Source of the DNA: an uncultured Bacilli bacterium
GTDB lineage: Bacteria; Bacillota_I; Bacilli_A; RF39; UBA660
Direction: 5' to 3'
Assembly (NCBI GenBank): GCA_947627405.1
Contig: CANQVY010000080.1
Span: 1 to 5,975, forward strand
DNA length: 5,975 nt
Shown here: one piece after another, positions 5,924-5,975 of the stretch
Layout: each line of letters begins with the position of its first letter
How positions within the stretch are numbered: the first letter of the stretch is position 1
Translations under genes and position numbers: made by a program
Notes under the pieces: model-generated
The model's database searches: none
The model's input: only the letters and a program-made list of their open reading frames with translations
Told to the model about the DNA's origin: nothing

Positions 5924-5975
5924 GTGTCAGCTAATCAAGAAGCTAAAAAACTTGCTGTGGAGGATATTAAAAAAT
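5924..5975 (+). CDS. rplJ: Ribosomal protein L10, N-terminus (3'-partial)
   Basis: Seventeen codons are visible before the right edge, reading (f)M-SANQEAKKLAVEDIKK from a GTG start behind AAAGGAGGA. An MS-x-N-x-EAKK-x-x-V-x-[ED]-I-K start is typical of clostridial ribosomal protein L10, where an N-terminal helix precedes the Asp-Tyr-x-Gly motif that would lie just past the window. L10 forms the base of the ribosomal stalk, binds 23S rRNA and carries L7/L12 dimers. Upstream lie a consensus promoter, an L10-leader-like RNA and an attenuator, consistent with autoregulation, and rplL is expected next. The fragment is short, so identity rests as much on the leader as on the peptide. Confidence 0.75.
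   Translation, partial: MSANQEAKKLAVEDIKK

Overview
The window is AT-rich. It most likely comes from an uncultured, low-GC Bacillota (Clostridia-like) genome, perhaps gut-associated. The evidence is the Shine-Dalgarno motifs (AAAGGAGAG, AAAGGAGG), the housekeeping promoters with TTGACA/TATAAT-type boxes, and a leader at the right edge that looks like the Firmicutes ribosomal protein L10 leader. The lineage call is an inference; no marker gene is complete here.

Layout. Positions 1-4232 (+) hold the C-terminal 1,400-odd residues of a very large secreted or surface protein whose start lies left of the window. Three GLUG-type repeats sit at its left edge. Long Asn/Tyr-rich, probably beta-rich stretches follow, interrupted by one strongly hydrophobic double helix. 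A perfect 32-bp palindrome (4234-4265) then serves as a terminator for this gene and for the convergent gene. Positions 4282-5379 (-) encode a predicted lipoprotein with a low-complexity linker after the lipobox; its promoter is at 5438-5466.

The gap 5380-5923 holds that promoter, two exact 46-bp tandem repeats with a degenerate inverted third copy, and a complete regulatory leader on the + strand. The leader consists of a perfect sigma-70-type promoter (TTGACA-17-TATAAT), an L10-leader-like stem with an asymmetric internal loop, an intrinsic terminator, two tiny tandem hairpins and a strong ribosome binding site. It ends in the first 17 codons of a probable rplJ (ribosomal protein L10).

Points of most interest. 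(1) Both surface genes show the same internal change in codon style. Every glycine in the first 131 visible residues of the large protein (17 of 17) and in the first 114 residues of the lipoprotein (9 of 9) is GGC; both genes then switch to GGA/GGT-rich use, which suggests mosaic or domain-swapped genes. (2) The two convergent proteins share a C-terminal D-x-P-x-A-F-K-S-[RK] motif. (3) The L10 leader has two possible extra regulatory layers: a 9-nt complementarity between its loop and the rplJ ribosome-binding region, and an SD-led overlapping reading frame that crosses the terminator. (4) The usual rplK-rplA genes are not directly upstream of rplJ.

Apart from the L10 autoregulation circuit, no functional pathway can be read from the sequence. 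The two surface proteins may belong to one accessory cell-surface module, but nothing here proves that they interact.
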